Under the pieces are notes generated by a model. That model saw only the letters and a list, made by a program, of their open reading frames with translations. It was not told where the DNA came from and did not search any database. A stretch of 5,215 nt of DNA from Clostridia bacterium (lineage in GTDB: Bacteria; Bacillota; Clostridia; Oscillospirales; CAG-382), in the NCBI GenBank assembly GCA_017397605.1, contig JAFQII010000149.1:1-5215 (forward strand), written 5' to 3'. Made by a program: the position numbers and the translations under genes. Shown in pieces: positions 1 to 5,215 of the stretch (positions are counted from its first letter, which is position 1; the number at the start of each line of letters is the position of its first letter).

Positions 1-126
1 ATCGATGAGCTCCAACGCTTCCTCGCCGTCAAAGGCGCAGGCACATTTGTGTCCGATGTAGGTCAGTTCGTCCGTCATATGCTTGTTGATCAGTATTTCG
101 TCCTCTACAATCAGTATTCTTGCCAT
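1..126 (-). CDS. Response regulator, N-terminal part of receiver domain (partial, runs off left edge)
   Basis: The first 42 codons read MARILIVEDEILINKHMTDE, then a stretch ending in AFDGEEALELID. This is the opening of a CheY-like receiver domain: a first beta strand (RILIV, residues 3-7), the acidic pair Glu8-Asp9 that helps bind Mg2+, the first helix, the second strand and the typical DGEEAL turn. The phosphate-accepting Asp, expected near residue 50-55, and any DNA-binding output domain lie outside the window, so the subfamily (OmpR, NarL, AraC-type or other) cannot be told. The start is supported by a GGAGGG ribosome binding site (133-138) six bases upstream. As a two-component regulator it would be phosphorylated by a histidine kinase in the cytoplasm, and that kinase is not visible here. 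It lies 88 bases downstream of the permease on the same strand and has its own likely promoter, so it may be transcribed both alone and by read-through from the transporter operon. Control of that operon by this protein is inference only. Confidence 0.9.
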   Translation of the reverse strand, partial: MARILIVEDEILINKHMTDELTYIGHKCACAFDGEEALELID

Positions 127-132
127 AACAAA

Positions 133-157
133 CCCTCCTGCAGGTATAATTATAACA
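133..157 (-). promoter_or_regulatory. Extended -10 promoter and ribosome binding site of the response regulator
   Basis: On the minus strand the -10 box is a perfect TATAAT (149-154), preceded by TGT (155-157), which satisfies the extended -10 rule TGn. No good -35 box is found at 16-18 bases, as is usual for extended -10 promoters. Transcription would start near 142 and give a leader of about 16 bases holding the ribosome binding site GGAGGG (133-138). The -10 box is part of the 10-base palindrome TATAATTATA (145-154), so a TATAAT also exists on the plus strand, but nothing on that strand would use it. Confidence 0.5.
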
Positions 158-214
158 CAGAATAAACCGAAATCATTAACAAAAAATGAAATTTTGCAAA
201 AAAGATGCAAATAG

Positions 215-2467
215 TCAGTCTGCGGATAGCTTTCGTATTGTTTTGAACAGCAAAACAGCAAATATACCGAAGCAGAAAACGGCAAGCGGGATGCTTTTGG
301 GATCCGGGAGCGGGGGAAAACAATACAAGTTCGGTACAGAGAGGTATTTTGTCCAACCACCGAGCAACAGAGAGAGCAGGTGAGGTGCAAATATACCTGC
401 AAAACAAACGAGCGGAGATGCAAGAAAGCTTTTGGCAGTCTGCGCAATACATACGGCTGTGCATGTCAAAATCGACGTCATGCAGATCCGTTTTGCAAGC
501 ATTGCAAAGAATGCACCGCCAAGTGTCGGCACACCGATTGCGTCCGCAAGTTCGGGGACACTTGCCGACGCGGCGTTCCACACAGGTAAGGTAAATGTTT
601 CTGAGATCCACCAAAGATCCGCCAGACCAAACAGTACGCACCACAAAACGGCATACGCGTTGCAGATAAAAAGCTTGTGCAAAAACATGCGCGTCCTGCC
701 GCCCGGTGTCGCGTGGAGAACCGGGCGCAGTTTGGCTTTGTTTTCTGCAGTATACGCAAAGGATGCTGTGATCGGTACGAGCAAAAGCAGGAGATCAGGT
801 GCACCCGATAACAGCTTTTTCCATCCCGTTCCGTATACAAGCTCTGCGTTGATTCCTTGGCAGGACAGGCTTTGGATGCGTTCGTATTCCGCCTTGACGT
901 CCAAAAATATTTCGTATTTCTTTTCGGCAGTACGTTTTTTAAGATTGGATGCCAACAGCTCGGTATAGGTGATCTCGCCGTTTGCATATCTTTGACTGTT
1001 TTCTTCCGATGCCGCAAAGAGTCCCAGAAACTTTTTGTGTTCTTGTTCGAGGGCGCGTTCTGTTTCGTCGATTGTCAGCCCCTGAAACGTCAGCATGTAG
1101 TTGCGGTAGATCTGCTCCCGATACGAAACCGATTGCTGCATGGCCGCTGTGCAAATCATGGCTTTGATCACAAGCAGAAGGATGAGCGGCAGCAACAGCT
1201 TTTGGCTGATCAAAAGCTTTTTGCACTCAAATCCGAAGGACGTTCGGGGTGTGTATGTCAGAAAAACGGGAAACTTTGGCATGAAACGCTTGCGTTTTGG
1301 CGTCTTTTTCCATTGAAAAAGCAACAAAACTGTACAGACAATGAGCAATGCGGCGCACAAAACAGCTCCTGCAGGCAGAAACGGCACGGAGCGTCCGCAG
1401 AGATCAACCGATGAATACCGTTTGAAATAATGAGACGGTTCGAGCATGTAAAACAGGTTCAAGGCTCTGTATGCCGTTCCGGGCGTCGTCTGCGAATTCT
1501 TCATAGCGTATTGGATTCCCAAAAATGCCACGAAAAACGCGGGATATCCAAAGACAAGCGGGAGCATTCTTGCGGCAAAAAGTAAGAATATCCCCGCGGA
1601 AAACAGTACCGCAAACCGTATCACTACACGGAGCAACGCGTATTCATAAATGTATACTGCGTACGGACAAAGCAGATAGCTTTCCGCCGAGGCGAGAAAC
1701 GCATCTGCACCCGCAAATGTTGTTTTGGTGCAAAACATCGCAAACGCCGATGCTTCAAAAACGGCGGTGCCGATTGCGCAGAATACCAAAAGTGCGAGGA
1801 TCTTTTGACGTACGACGCCGCACGCGCCCTTGGTTGATGCAAACAGGAGCTGCTCTGTGCCGCGGCCGCTGTCTGCGGATGCAAAGAGCCATGCGGCGGC
1901 AACAACTGCGAAAAGTAAGAGGATGCCCATGCTGTCGTATGCAAAATACGCATCCCATCCGCTGATACGGTTCTCGCTGTGGGAAAGGGAATACATCGCC
2001 GTGTACGTCGCTCTTACTTCGTGCAGGTATTCGGTCATATACGGATCCGTCACAACCTGCAGACTGTTTTCTGTATCGGTCAAAATCCGATCCAGCTTTT
2101 CCCGATAGCGTTCGCCGTAGCCCTTTCGGCCGTACAGTGCGTTGTAAAATTCAACATCCGTATATCCCGAGTCGGGAGAAATCGTCCGCGGCTCCTCAAA
2201 AGCGTATTTTTCGGGGTCTTCTCCTCTCAATACAGCTTCGATCTGCATGCTGATTGCATGCTCGCGCGCTGTTGTGTACGCATCGTATTGTGTATCAAAG
2301 TATACGGGAGCTGCATGATAGCATGTCCAAAAATCATCAAGAGCGCGATTCCATGCTTTGTCACTCGGAGCGGCACTGTATGCAAGAACACAGTTTGCTG
2401 CCAGCAGTAAAAGCATAAAAAACAGAAAGAATCTTTGAGAAAACAGTTTTTTGAGTTCGTATTTCAT
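215..2467 (-). CDS. ABC-2-like transporter permease, two fused homologous halves (750 aa)
   Basis: This is the membrane part of an ABC transporter. I see about 12 hydrophobic segments, roughly at residues 13-30, 179-197, 221-247, 280-300, 303-321, 363-384, 423-443, 555-573, 598-618, 648-672, 681-703 and 724-743. They form two sets of six, joined by a basic cytoplasmic linker (KKTPKRKR, 387-394). Each half starts with a similar short stretch (YELKKL at 3-8, FECKKL at 413-418) and first helix. A large loop follows, predicted outside (about 31-178 and 444-554). Each half then has a second helix and a charged cytoplasmic segment (198-222 and 574-598), with E-x-n-GT-like and LL-x-A-T/STKG or HATPGG patterns typical of ABC-2 permeases. 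The start overlaps the ATPase stop as ATGA (4 bases), and no strong ribosome binding site precedes it, so expression probably depends on translational coupling. It ends with TGA. The exported or imported substrate cannot be inferred; ABC-2-like relatives handle peptides, antibiotics, lipids or sodium. I do not recognise a named gene. Confidence 0.88.
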   Translation of the reverse strand: MKYELKKLFSQRFFLFFMLLLLAANCVLAYSAAPSDKAWNRALDDFWTCYHAAPVYFDTQYDAYTTAREHAISMQIEAVLRGEDPEKYAFEEPRTISPDSGYTDVEFYNALYGRKGYGERYREKLDRILTDTENSLQVVTDPYMTEYLHEVRATYTAMYSLSHSENRISGWDAYFAYDSMGILLLFAVVAAAWLFASADSGRGTEQLLFASTKGACGVVRQKILALLVFCAIGTAVFEASAFAMFCTKTTFAGADAFLASAESYLLCPYAVYIYEYALLRVVIRFAVLFSAGIFLLFAARMLPLVFGYPAFFVAFLGIQYAMKNSQTTPGTAYRALNLFYMLEPSHYFKRYSSVDLCGRSVPFLPAGAVLCAALLIVCTVLLLFQWKKTPKRKRFMPKFPVFLTYTPRTSFGFECKKLLISQKLLLPLILLLVIKAMICTAAMQQSVSYREQIYRNYMLTFQGLTIDETERALEQEHKKFLGLFAASEENSQRYANGEITYTELLASNLKKRTAEKKYEIFLDVKAEYERIQSLSCQGINAELVYGTGWKKLLSGAPDLLLLLVPITASFAYTAENKAKLRPVLHATPGGRTRMFLHKLFICNAYAVLWCVLFGLADLWWISETFTLPVWNAASASVPELADAIGVPTLGGAFFAMLAKRICMTSILTCTAVCIAQTAKSFLASPLVCFAGIFAPHLLSLLLGGWTKYLSVPNLYCFPPLPDPKSIPLAVFCFGIFAVLLFKTIRKLSAD

Positions 2468-3339
2468 AATCGGGCTTCAAAATGATAATAATAGCAGTCC
2501 TCGATTTCAGCATTGACCGAAACCGCGTTCTCGCATGGTTTTTCCGCTGAAAAAACTCTTGCAAACGTTTGGCCGTCCCTTTGAACGTATCTCACTACAC
2601 GGAATTGTGCAGAAGAGGATGTCTGCAAGTCTTCCGTCAGCGGGATCTCCCAAAATATGCCGTCAAGCGACTTTTTGAGACGCTCGGTTTTTCCCTGCGA
2701 GACAATTTTGCCTTGCTTCAAAAAGATCAGATCGGTTGCCAAACCGTCGATGTCGGGGACGATATGTGTCGCAAGCAGAATGCAGGTATTGCTTGCATAT
2801 TGCGTCAGAATGTTTTTGATATGGATTCTTTGCATCGGATCAAGCCCCGCCGTCGGCTCGTCCAAGATCAGCAAGGACGGATTGCCCAAAAGCGATTGCG
2901 ACAAAAGTGCGCGTTGCTTCATACCTCCTGAGAACGTGCCAAGCTTGCGGTGCTTATAGTCTTCGAGTTCGACTTGTTCGATGAGCCGATCGATTTGATC
3001 GCAAGCGGTCTTGCGGTCGATTTCCTTGAGATGCGCCATATACATCAAAAAATCATACAACGTAAATGAGGGAAACACGTCTACGGTTTGAGGCATATAG
3101 CCGATCATTGTGCGGTAACGCTTGCCCATACCGCGGATATTTTCTCCGCCGAGAAAGATCTCGCCTTCGTCCTGCCTGAGATTTTGCGTCAAAATGTTCA
3201 TCAAGGTGCTTTTGCCGCTTCCGTTGGGTCCCAACAGAGCGTATACGCCGTTTTTCAGCTCGGTTGTAAAATCGTCGAGCGCTTTGACGTGCTTGTATGA
3301 TTTGTGCACATGCTCGATACGGAGCAAAAAATCAGTCAT
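2464..3339 (-). CDS. ABC transporter ATP-binding protein (291 aa)
   Basis: This is the cytoplasmic ATPase that powers the adjacent permease. All nucleotide-binding motifs are present: Walker A GPNGSGKST (37-45), Q-loop Gln84 in GYMPQ, signature FSGGMKQR (136-143), Walker B LLILDEP (156-162), D-loop AGLD (164-167) and H-loop His192 in LLATH. This is the drug/antibiotic-exporter-like (BcrA/CcmA) class found with ABC-2 permeases. The C-terminal part from about residue 225 is an accessory domain without recognised motifs. The reading frame is open further upstream to 3444, but I chose the ATG at 3339. It has a strong GGAGGT ribosome binding site five bases upstream, and family similarity begins right after it (LLRIEHVHKSYKHVKAL). 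With this start it overlaps the end of the lipoprotein gene by 8 bases, and its TGA overlaps the permease ATG by 4 bases. Its assignment as an ABC ATPase is certain; its substrate is unknown. Confidence 0.96.
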   Translation of the reverse strand: MTDFLLRIEHVHKSYKHVKALDDFTTELKNGVYALLGPNGSGKSTLMNILTQNLRQDEGEIFLGGENIRGMGKRYRTMIGYMPQTVDVFPSFTLYDFLMYMAHLKEIDRKTACDQIDRLIEQVELEDYKHRKLGTFSGGMKQRALLSQSLLGNPSLLILDEPTAGLDPMQRIHIKNILTQYASNTCILLATHIVPDIDGLATDLIFLKQGKIVSQGKTERLKKSLDGIFWEIPLTEDLQTSSSAQFRVVRYVQRDGQTFARVFSAEKPCENAVSVNAEIEDCYYYHFEARL

Positions 3340-4456
3340 TGACGACCTCCAGTGTTTTGCCGGTTTGCAGATCCGTAAATACAAAGTGATGCTTGCTCGA
3401 GGAGCCTTTTCTGACAGTATAGCGGTAAAACAGCAGACTGTCATCTACAATCACAGTTGGGATCCGCTCATCTGTTTTTGCGGTGTATATTTCTGTGATT
3501 TCCGAAAAATCGGCAGACGCTTTGTAAACGGTTTTTCCGTCATGATAATAGATCATGCCGCCGTCAAAAAGCAATTCCGATACACGGATTTGATCTGTCA
3601 ACATAACAGCATCTCCTGCACCGTATGCGGATGCGCAGTATAGCGCACCGTCGTTTTCGTAGTAAAAATCTTCCCCGCAGAGCGCGAGCGGAAGCATCTC
3701 TGCGGGACCGAAAGGCTGTCTTTGCTTGGTTTGCGTATCAAACAGCATATGCCCGTCATCGGGATCAAGGTACAGAATGTTACCGCCCAGCGGCATAAAA
3801 TAGTACAGACCGACACGCTCCAGCAAAACGTCGGTGTCCGTGCTGTCGGGAGACATGCGTACGATACGGCTTACCGTCAGATCCGTTTCTTCATCCGGGA
3901 CTTCTTCCAGAAAGTAAACGTATGATCCCTCCTGCACCACGTAGGAAAGCATGTTTGCACTTTCGTATAGTTTCTTGACATTTGCACCGTTAAAATCCGA
4001 GTGATACATGATCGTTTTATCTTCATCGTCAACCAAGAAAAATAACCCGTCCGCACCGCGGTAGATTCTGTTGCCGGAGGAAGCCCACACGCAGGATTCG
4101 TGGTCGCAGAGGGGATCCCTGCACGCATCGGCAAAAACACCTGTCGTCTTGTCATAAGAAAGCAGGACACGGTCGTTCATTGTGTTGATGAGAAGGGAAG
4201 AGGGTGTATTCATAACGCCTTCCATGATACTCTCGTTATAATAGATGACGTGGGTGAACCGATCGGCAAGTTCTTCGGATGTTTTGCCGTCAAAGCCGCT
4301 GATCAAAAATGTTTCCTCAAAGCTTCCGCCCTGCTCTCGGATTTCACTTTGCTCCGAAACGAATGACGAGCTCTCGCTCTGCTGTGTAACGCGGTCGGAA
4401 CAGCCCGCTAACCCCAATAACAAAACTGCCAGAATTGCAATGAACGTTTTTTTCAT
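3332..4456 (-). CDS. Lipoprotein with beta-propeller-like (DUF5050/TolB-like) repeats (374 aa)
   Basis: The first 19 residues form a lipoprotein signal peptide: positive start MKKTF, hydrophobic core (6-16) and lipobox Leu16-Ala17-Gly18-Cys19. The mature protein would be lipid-anchored at Cys19 on the outer face of the membrane. A Ser/Gln/Glu-rich linker (20-48) follows. The rest is full of short strand-turn units with aromatic pairs and acidic turns (GLFFLVDD, SYVYFLEE, GGNILYLDPDD, EDFYYENDG, GGMIYYHDGKTVYKAS, DSLLFYRY), which suggest a beta-propeller of the DUF5050/TolB-like kind. The motif CRDPLCDHESC (112-122) resembles one I recall from many clostridial exported proteins; its Cys112, Cys117, His119 and Cys122 could form a disulfide or bind metal (inference). 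The start has AGGAG nine bases upstream. It is the first gene of the transporter operon, and its last eight bases overlap the ATPase start, so it is probably an extracellular partner or sensor of that transporter. It is not a classical solute-binding protein. Its ligand is unknown. Confidence 0.85.
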   Translation of the reverse strand: MKKTFIAILAVLLLGLAGCSDRVTQQSESSSFVSEQSEIREQGGSFEETFLISGFDGKTSEELADRFTHVIYYNESIMEGVMNTPSSLLINTMNDRVLLSYDKTTGVFADACRDPLCDHESCVWASSGNRIYRGADGLFFLVDDEDKTIMYHSDFNGANVKKLYESANMLSYVVQEGSYVYFLEEVPDEETDLTVSRIVRMSPDSTDTDVLLERVGLYYFMPLGGNILYLDPDDGHMLFDTQTKQRQPFGPAEMLPLALCGEDFYYENDGALYCASAYGAGDAVMLTDQIRVSELLFDGGMIYYHDGKTVYKASADFSEITEIYTAKTDERIPTVIVDDSLLFYRYTVRKGSSSKHHFVFTDLQTGKTLEVVND

Positions 4457-4485
4457 CTCAAATGACTCCTAATAATTGTATTTGC

Positions 4486-4505
4486 AGGTTGGTATCTGCC
4501 AACCT
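4486..4505. promoter_or_regulatory. Perfect inverted repeat (7-base arms, 6-base centre), probable operator or leader hairpin
   Basis: The arms AGGTTGG (4486-4492) and CCAACCT (4499-4505) are exactly complementary and surround TATCTG. The element begins about two bases inside the predicted transcript of the lipoprotein operon. It could be an operator for a dimeric repressor that blocks the promoter, or a small hairpin at the 5' end of the mRNA. There is no run of T after it on either strand, so it is not a terminator. CCAACC occurs again at 4526-4531, between the -35 and -10 boxes, 27 bases away. Confidence 0.5.
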
Positions 4506-4513
4506 CTGTATAT

Positions 4514-4542
4514 AGTTTACAACCACCAACCATGTTTGTCAA
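4514..4542 (-). promoter_or_regulatory. Sigma-A promoter of the lipoprotein-ABC operon
   Basis: Reading the minus strand, a perfect -35 box TTGACA (4537-4542) is followed after exactly 17 bases by TAAACT (4514-4519), a 4-of-6 match to the -10 consensus. Transcription would start near 4507 and give a leader of about 50 bases to the ATG at 4456. The spacer is rich in GGTT repeats (4521-4532). A second AT-rich hexamer, TATATA, just downstream is at the wrong distance from the -35 box. Confidence 0.65.
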
Positions 4543-4625
4543 TAGATTTTTCAGAAAAAAGTTGTAAAATTTCAAAAAACATCCGAAATCGTCACACTCT
4601 GCAAAAAATGATGCGGGAATCGCGC

Positions 4626-4674
4626 AAAAAAATAAAAAAAGGCTCTTTACTTTTGTCACAAAATAGGGTATAAT
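4626..4674 (+). promoter_or_regulatory. Sigma-A promoter of pfp with upstream A-tract
   Basis: The -35 box is TTTACT (4646-4651), the spacer is 17 bases, and the -10 box is a perfect TATAAT (4669-4674). Transcription would start near 4681. Directly upstream of the -35 box lies an almost pure A run (4626-4640, one T), where an UP element would contact the RNA polymerase alpha subunit. Such a strong promoter fits a central glycolytic gene. Confidence 0.75.
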
Positions 4675-4701
4675 GATATGAAAAAATAATTTTTGCAATA
4701 C

Positions 4702-4707
4702 AAGGAG
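4702..4707 (+). promoter_or_regulatory. Ribosome binding site of pfp
   Basis: AAGGAG lies ten bases before the ATG at 4718, which fixes the start of the phosphofructokinase. The spacing is slightly long but normal. Confidence 0.8.
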
Positions 4708-4717
4708 TGGCATATCC

Positions 4718-5215
4718 ATGAAACTTTCACCTCTTCAGATCGCAAGATACCAGTACAGTCCCAAGCTGCCCGGTATGCTTCGCAACGTTATTACCGAGAT
4801 CTGCGTCAAAAACGGCTCTGCAACCGAGAGCGTAGCAGATCAGGAGAAAATTCAGGCGTTGTTCCCCAACACCTACGGCAAAAACGAGATCACCTTCCAG
4901 AAAGGCACCAACACCGCCGAGGCAAAAAAACAGGTTGTCGGCGTGATCCTTTCGGGCGGTCAGGCTCCCGGCGGACACAACGTTATCTGCGGCTTGTATG
5001 ATGCATTGAAAGCAACCGATAAGGACAACGTGCTCTACGGCTTCAAGGGCGGTCCCAGCGGTCTGTTGGAAGACGACTATATCATCTTTGACGACGAATA
5101 TATCAACCATTACCGCAACAACGGCGGTTTTGATATCATCGGTTCAGGCAGAACCAAGCTCGAGACCTAGGAGCAGTTTGCAGTGGTTGCCGACGTTTGC
5201 AAGAAGCACGGCATC
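4718..5215 (+). CDS. pfp: Pyrophosphate-dependent 6-phosphofructokinase, N-terminal part, interrupted by in-frame TAG and cut by window edge
   Basis: This enzyme phosphorylates fructose 6-phosphate with pyrophosphate in cytoplasmic glycolysis, reversibly. The N-terminus (MKLSPLQIARYQYSPKLP) and the glycine-rich phosphate-binding loop ILSGGQAPGGHNVI (77-90) match the long-type PFP of clostridia, spirochaetes and plants, where this loop replaces the GGDxPGxN of ATP-dependent enzymes. Further family blocks are YGFKGGPSGLL (107-117) and GGFDIIGSGRTKLET (136-150). Codon 151 is TAG (5168-5170), so the open frame itself is 4718-5170. The next codons, EQFAVVADVCKKHGI, continue the family sequence in the same frame to the window edge. 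Long-type PFPs are about 550 residues, so a 150-residue product would lack most of the active site, including the GGDDSN-type motif expected downstream. All ten Asn codons before the stop are AAC, and Ile is mostly ATC: the usage of a highly expressed gene and unlike a decayed one. Identity as PFP is near certain; whether the gene is functional is open. Confidence 0.93.
5168..5170 (+). other. In-frame TAG codon within pfp
   Basis: The stop falls inside a conserved stretch, between RTKLET and EQFAVVADV. From memory, relatives have Glu or Pro here (ETEEQF or ETPEQF). The neighbouring codons are GAG ACC before and GAG CAG after, so a single G-to-T change from GAG, or C-to-T from CAG, would produce it. 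There is no frame change around it. Confidence 0.9.

Noticed and set aside
193..211. Inverted repeat TTTGCA / TGCAAA followed on the minus strand by T-rich sequence, just after the permease stop
   Set aside because: The stem is six base pairs with only two G-C pairs and a 7-base T-rich loop, too weak for a convincing intrinsic terminator. I did not list it as a feature.
432..1414. Long plus-strand and other-frame open reading frames across the permease gene, for example 432-968 and 857-1414
   Set aside because: Their translations show no domain, are rich in Cys, Arg and His as expected from shadow frames, and lie fully inside a gene with clear membrane-protein character on the minus strand.
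3340..3444. Upstream extension of the ABC ATPase to an ATG at 3444
   Set aside because: The extra 35 residues do not resemble an ABC ATPase N-terminus and overlap the lipoprotein gene, while the ATG at 3339 has a strong GGAGGT five bases upstream.
4611..4626. Short hairpin TGCG / CGCA next to A and T runs between the divergent genes
   Set aside because: The stem has only four base pairs, and it lies upstream of both divergent promoters, where no transcript is expected to end.
4727..5110. Minus-strand open frame of 127 residues opposite pfp
   Set aside because: It is the mirror of a codon-biased gene; the plus-strand reading has clear PFP motifs, a promoter and a ribosome binding site.
1..5215. 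CRISPR arrays, tRNA or rRNA genes, insertion sequences and attachment sites
   Set aside because: I found no regularly spaced repeats, no tRNA-like cloverleaf or rRNA stretch, no transposase-like protein and no terminal inverted repeats.

Overview
The window most likely comes from a low-to-mid G+C member of the Bacillota, probably a gut-type clostridium (Oscillospiraceae/Ruminococcaceae-like). The reasons are strong AGGAGG-type ribosome binding sites, sigma-A promoters with TTGACA and TATAAT boxes, a lipoprotein with the Cys-Asp-Pro-Leu-Cys-Asp-His motif that I associate with clostridial exported proteins, and a long-type pyrophosphate-dependent phosphofructokinase. The taxonomic call is an inference from these traits; no rRNA or marker gene is present.

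Layout. On the minus strand, reading right to left, a three-gene operon occupies 4456 down to 215: a lipoprotein with a beta-propeller-like body (3332-4456), an ABC transporter ATPase (2464-3339) and a 750-residue ABC-2-like permease made of two fused, related halves (215-2467). The genes overlap by 8 and 4 bases, so translation is probably coupled. A short AT-rich gap with an extended -10 promoter separates the operon from the start of a response regulator on the same strand, which runs off the left edge (1-126). On the plus strand, a separate promoter at 4646-4674 drives pfp, which starts at 4718 and runs off the right edge. The divergent control region 4457-4717 holds both promoters, a 20-base inverted repeat just inside the lipoprotein-operon transcript, GGTT-rich repeats between that operon's -35 and -10 boxes, and A-tracts upstream of pfp.

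How the parts fit. The lipoprotein, ATPase and permease look like one membrane machine: an ATPase on the inner face, a 12-helix fused permease, and a membrane-anchored extracellular partner. The substrate cannot be read from the sequence. The response regulator next to it may control the cassette or belong to a two-component pair that continues off-window. Pfp is a central glycolytic enzyme and is unrelated in function to the operon.

Most notable point. The pfp reading frame is cut by an in-frame TAG at 5168-5170, after codon 150. The frame then continues, with family-like sequence and no further stop, to the window edge. The codon use of this gene is that of a highly expressed, selected gene (all ten Asn codons are AAC). 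The TAG is therefore a sequencing or assembly error, a very recent nonsense mutation, or a recoded or suppressed codon. The window alone cannot decide between these.
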